This document shows positions 62,152 through 64,000 of a stretch of DNA of 64,000 nt, one piece after another. Positions within the stretch are counted from its first letter, which is position 1; every line of letters begins with the position of its first letter. The notes below the pieces were generated by a model. It was not told the origin of the DNA. It made no database searches and was given only the letters and a program-made list of their open reading frames with translations. The stretch spans positions 903,934 to 967,933 of the forward strand of contig NZ_KI421507.1 in assembly GCF_000473205.1 (NCBI RefSeq), written 5' to 3'. The position numbers and the translations under genes are program-made. The DNA comes from Pseudophaeobacter arcticus DSM 23566 (GTDB lineage Bacteria > Pseudomonadota > Alphaproteobacteria > Rhodobacterales > Rhodobacteraceae).

Positions 62152-63834
62152 ATGCCCAAGCCACAAGACCATTCTCTGTCCGTTCAGCTTTCCAGGGGGG
62201 TATCTAGGATAAGAGATAACTGGCTTGTTCTGCTGCACCGGGGCCCCAGCCAATTTCGGTTTTGGCTGATCGCGCTCTTGATTGGCGTCAGTGCGGGCCT
62301 GGCGGCGCTGCTGTTTCGCAAGGGAATCTCCGCCCTGCAGGCCTGGGTCTATGGTGCTGAAGATGCCAATTATCTCCATAGTTATGCCGCAGACCTTGCC
62401 TGGTATTGGCTGGTGCTGATTGCCACTTTGGGGGGGCTGATCGTGGGGATCATCCTGGATCGTTTTACGCCGGACGGGCGCGTGCGCTCGGTGGCGGATG
62501 TGATCGAGGGGGCTGCTCTGAAAGAGGGGCGGCTGGAGGTCAAGGCGGGCTTGGCCTCGGCGCTGGCATCGTTTTTGACGCTCTCTACGGGGGGATCCTC
62601 TGGGCGCGAAGGGCCAGTGGTGCATTTGGCCGGGGTGATTTCGAGCTGGGTAAGCGACAAGATCCGCGCCGATGGCATCACCGGGCGTGATCTGCTGGGA
62701 TGTGCGGTAGCGGCGGCGGTTTCCGCCAGCTTTAACGCGCCGATTGCCGGGGCGCTTTTTGCGCTAGAGGTGGTCTTGCGCCATTTTGCCGTGCATGCCT
62801 TTGCCCCCATCGTGATTGCCTCGGTGGCGGGGACGGTGATCAACCGGCTGGCCTACGGCGATGTGACCGAGTTTTCGATGCCAACCCCCGGCGCCTTGCA
62901 GTTTTATGTGGAATTGCCCGCCTTTCTGATGCTGGGGGTGGTCTGTGGGCTGGTTGCCGTTGTTTTGATGCGGGCGATCTTTTTTGCCGATCACATCGGG
63001 GATGTTCTGCAGCAGGGGCTGAAGATCCCACGTTGGCTGCGGCCTGCGATTTCCGGTTTTCTGCTGGGAGGGATTGCAATCTGGTATCCGCATATCATCG
63101 GCGTTGGCTATGAAACAACAGAGCTGGCGCTGACCGGCGGCCTGGTGCTGTCGCAGGCGCTCATTTTTGTGGTGGTCAAAACCGCAGCTGTGGCAATCAC
63201 CATGGGCGGCCGCATGGGCGGTGGCGTTTTCTCCCCCTCACTGATGATTGGGGCACTGACCGGCCTGGCCTTTGGGTTGATTGCCACCTCTGTTCTGCCG
63301 GATGTCTCGGGCACCCATACGCTTTATGCCTTTGCCGGCATGGGAGCAGTGGCCGCCGCAGTATTGGGGGCGCCAATTTCGACAACCTTGATTGTTTTTG
63401 AACTGACCGGAGACTGGCAGATTGGTTTGGCGGTCATGGTGGCGGTTTCCATTTCGACCGCATTGGCGTCGCGTTTGGTGGACCGCTCCTTTTTCCTGAC
63501 CCAGCTGGAGCGGCGCAATATCCACTGTGCCGCGGGTCCGCAGGCCTATCTTTTGGCGCTGCTCAATTCGGATGCGGTGATGCGCCCCCTTGGCGACCCA
63601 CGCTGCGCCTCGCGCGCGGAATGCGAGGCGTTGCAAAGCCAGGGGCTGAGCCTGGAGAGTGGCGCATCCCTGGAGGCGGCGCTGCCTGTGTTTGACCGGG
63701 CTGATGCGGTGTTTTTGCCGGTGGTGGCGCTACACGAGGGCGAGGAAGAGCTGCTTGGGGCGATCTACCATGTGGACGCCTTAAAGGCCTATAACCGGGC
63801 ATTGGTTGCGGTTGCGGCGGAAGAACATAGTTAA
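62152..63834 (+). CDS. ClC-family chloride channel/transporter with CBS-like tail
   Basis: Voltage-gated chloride channel family protein, 560 residues, about ten or more membrane helices. The ion-path motif GREGP carries the gating glutamate E153 (E148 in E. coli ClC), and GGVFSPSLMIGA supplies the third motif. The first motif GSGIP is not kept. The position of the proton glutamate E203 is V207 (ALEVV), as in eukaryotic ClC channels, so Cl-/H+ exchange may be lost. A CBS-like domain occupies about 460-560. ATG 62152 after ACAGGATCCC. Confidence 0.9.
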   Translation: MPKPQDHSLSVQLSRGVSRIRDNWLVLLHRGPSQFRFWLIALLIGVSAGLAALLFRKGISALQAWVYGAEDANYLHSYAADLAWYWLVLIATLGGLIVGIILDRFTPDGRVRSVADVIEGAALKEGRLEVKAGLASALASFLTLSTGGSSGREGPVVHLAGVISSWVSDKIRADGITGRDLLGCAVAAAVSASFNAPIAGALFALEVVLRHFAVHAFAPIVIASVAGTVINRLAYGDVTEFSMPTPGALQFYVELPAFLMLGVVCGLVAVVLMRAIFFADHIGDVLQQGLKIPRWLRPAISGFLLGGIAIWYPHIIGVGYETTELALTGGLVLSQALIFVVVKTAAVAITMGGRMGGGVFSPSLMIGALTGLAFGLIATSVLPDVSGTHTLYAFAGMGAVAAAVLGAPISTTLIVFELTGDWQIGLAVMVAVSISTALASRLVDRSFFLTQLERRNIHCAAGPQAYLLALLNSDAVMRPLGDPRCASRAECEALQSQGLSLESGASLEAALPVFDRADAVFLPVVALHEGEEELLGAIYHVDALKAYNRALVAVAAEEHS

Positions 63835-64000
63835 AATTGTCTATCTCGAACCTTGCCCCTCCAGGCTGGCGGGCAGGTTGGACGAAAAATCTGTCTAAAA
63901 TTTCATCATTCACCCCATGCAGAGGGCCTGTTTTTGAAAAATAAGGGGGAATTGCGGGGTATCTACATCACATTGCGGGGTATCTACATCACATATTGGT
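63835..64000. other. Spacer after the ClC gene to the window edge
   Basis: 166 bases, AT-rich in the second half. Ends with two perfect 21-bp tandem copies of ATTGCGGGGTATCTACATCAC (63951-63971, 63972-63992) and the start of a divergent continuation. No gene. Confidence 0.6.

Noticed and set aside
63951..63992. 21-bp direct repeats considered as plasmid iterons or an attachment site
   Set aside because: Only two copies at the window edge and no replication or integrase gene. Fits the general tandem-duplication pattern.

Overview
The window reads as chromosomal DNA of a marine alphaproteobacterium of the Roseobacter group (Rhodobacteraceae; Phaeobacter, Leisingera or Ruegeria-like). This is judged from the G+C-rich codon use, the protein sequences, GANTC and CtrA-type motifs, paired DUF2484 genes, and a DUF1127 gene followed by repeated CCUCCUCCC hairpins. 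There is no rRNA, prophage, CRISPR array or recognisable insertion sequence. Nearly all of it is core metabolism and cell-envelope synthesis.

Layout. 1-2032: end of a biotin operon (bioD, bioA). 2418-6516: glycine-betaine-type ABC transporter (binding protein, ATPase, double-length permease), closed by a perfect hairpin. 6630-10255: small conserved genes, tRNA-Tyr, rlmB, a YHS-domain protein, a CoA-binding protein and a possible small RNA. 10575-18475: hisE, hisF, hisA, hisH and hisB all on the minus strand, interrupted by regulators and stress genes (DUF2867, DUF2147, WGR, a peroxiredoxin with a divergent AraC regulator, and a TetR regulator divergent from a DUF2306 membrane protein). 18677-20418: stand-alone AsnC-type domain and a class III aminotransferase. 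20728-23390: three identical tRNA-Gly(GCC) genes, with a NaeI-like type II restriction-modification pair between the second and third. 23830-28781: pyruvate carboxylase and an FMN-dependent alpha-hydroxy-acid dehydrogenase. 28952-31450: UvrD/PcrA helicase with an unusual internal insertion. 31908-32320: DUF1127 gene followed by four CCUCCUCCC stem-loops, which form two 'cuckoo'/CcsR-type small RNAs. 32646-33785: Mrp/ApbC iron-sulfur carrier.

34661-59148 is the division and cell-wall (dcw) cluster in canonical order: mraZ, rsmH, ftsL, ftsI, murE, murF, mraY, murD, ftsW, murG, murC, murB, ddl, ftsQ, ftsA, ftsZ, lpxC. It is interrupted by a reverse-strand flavoprotein (murD/ftsW) and by an APC permease, two DUF2484 genes and a possible 50-residue membrane peptide (murC/murB). 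Its 875-base leader holds a perfect CtrA box, two GANTC sites, a DnaA box, a sigma-70-like promoter and a terminator-like hairpin before mraZ, matching the arrangement that yields UpsM in Rhodobacter sphaeroides. bamD, recN and a ClC-family gene follow.

The genes with most biological interest are the DUF1127/cuckoo RNA locus, the tRNA-flanked NaeI-type system, and the cell-cycle-type regulatory leader of the dcw cluster. Many spacers also carry 11-21 bp tandem duplications, which looks like a genome habit rather than a set of separate elements.
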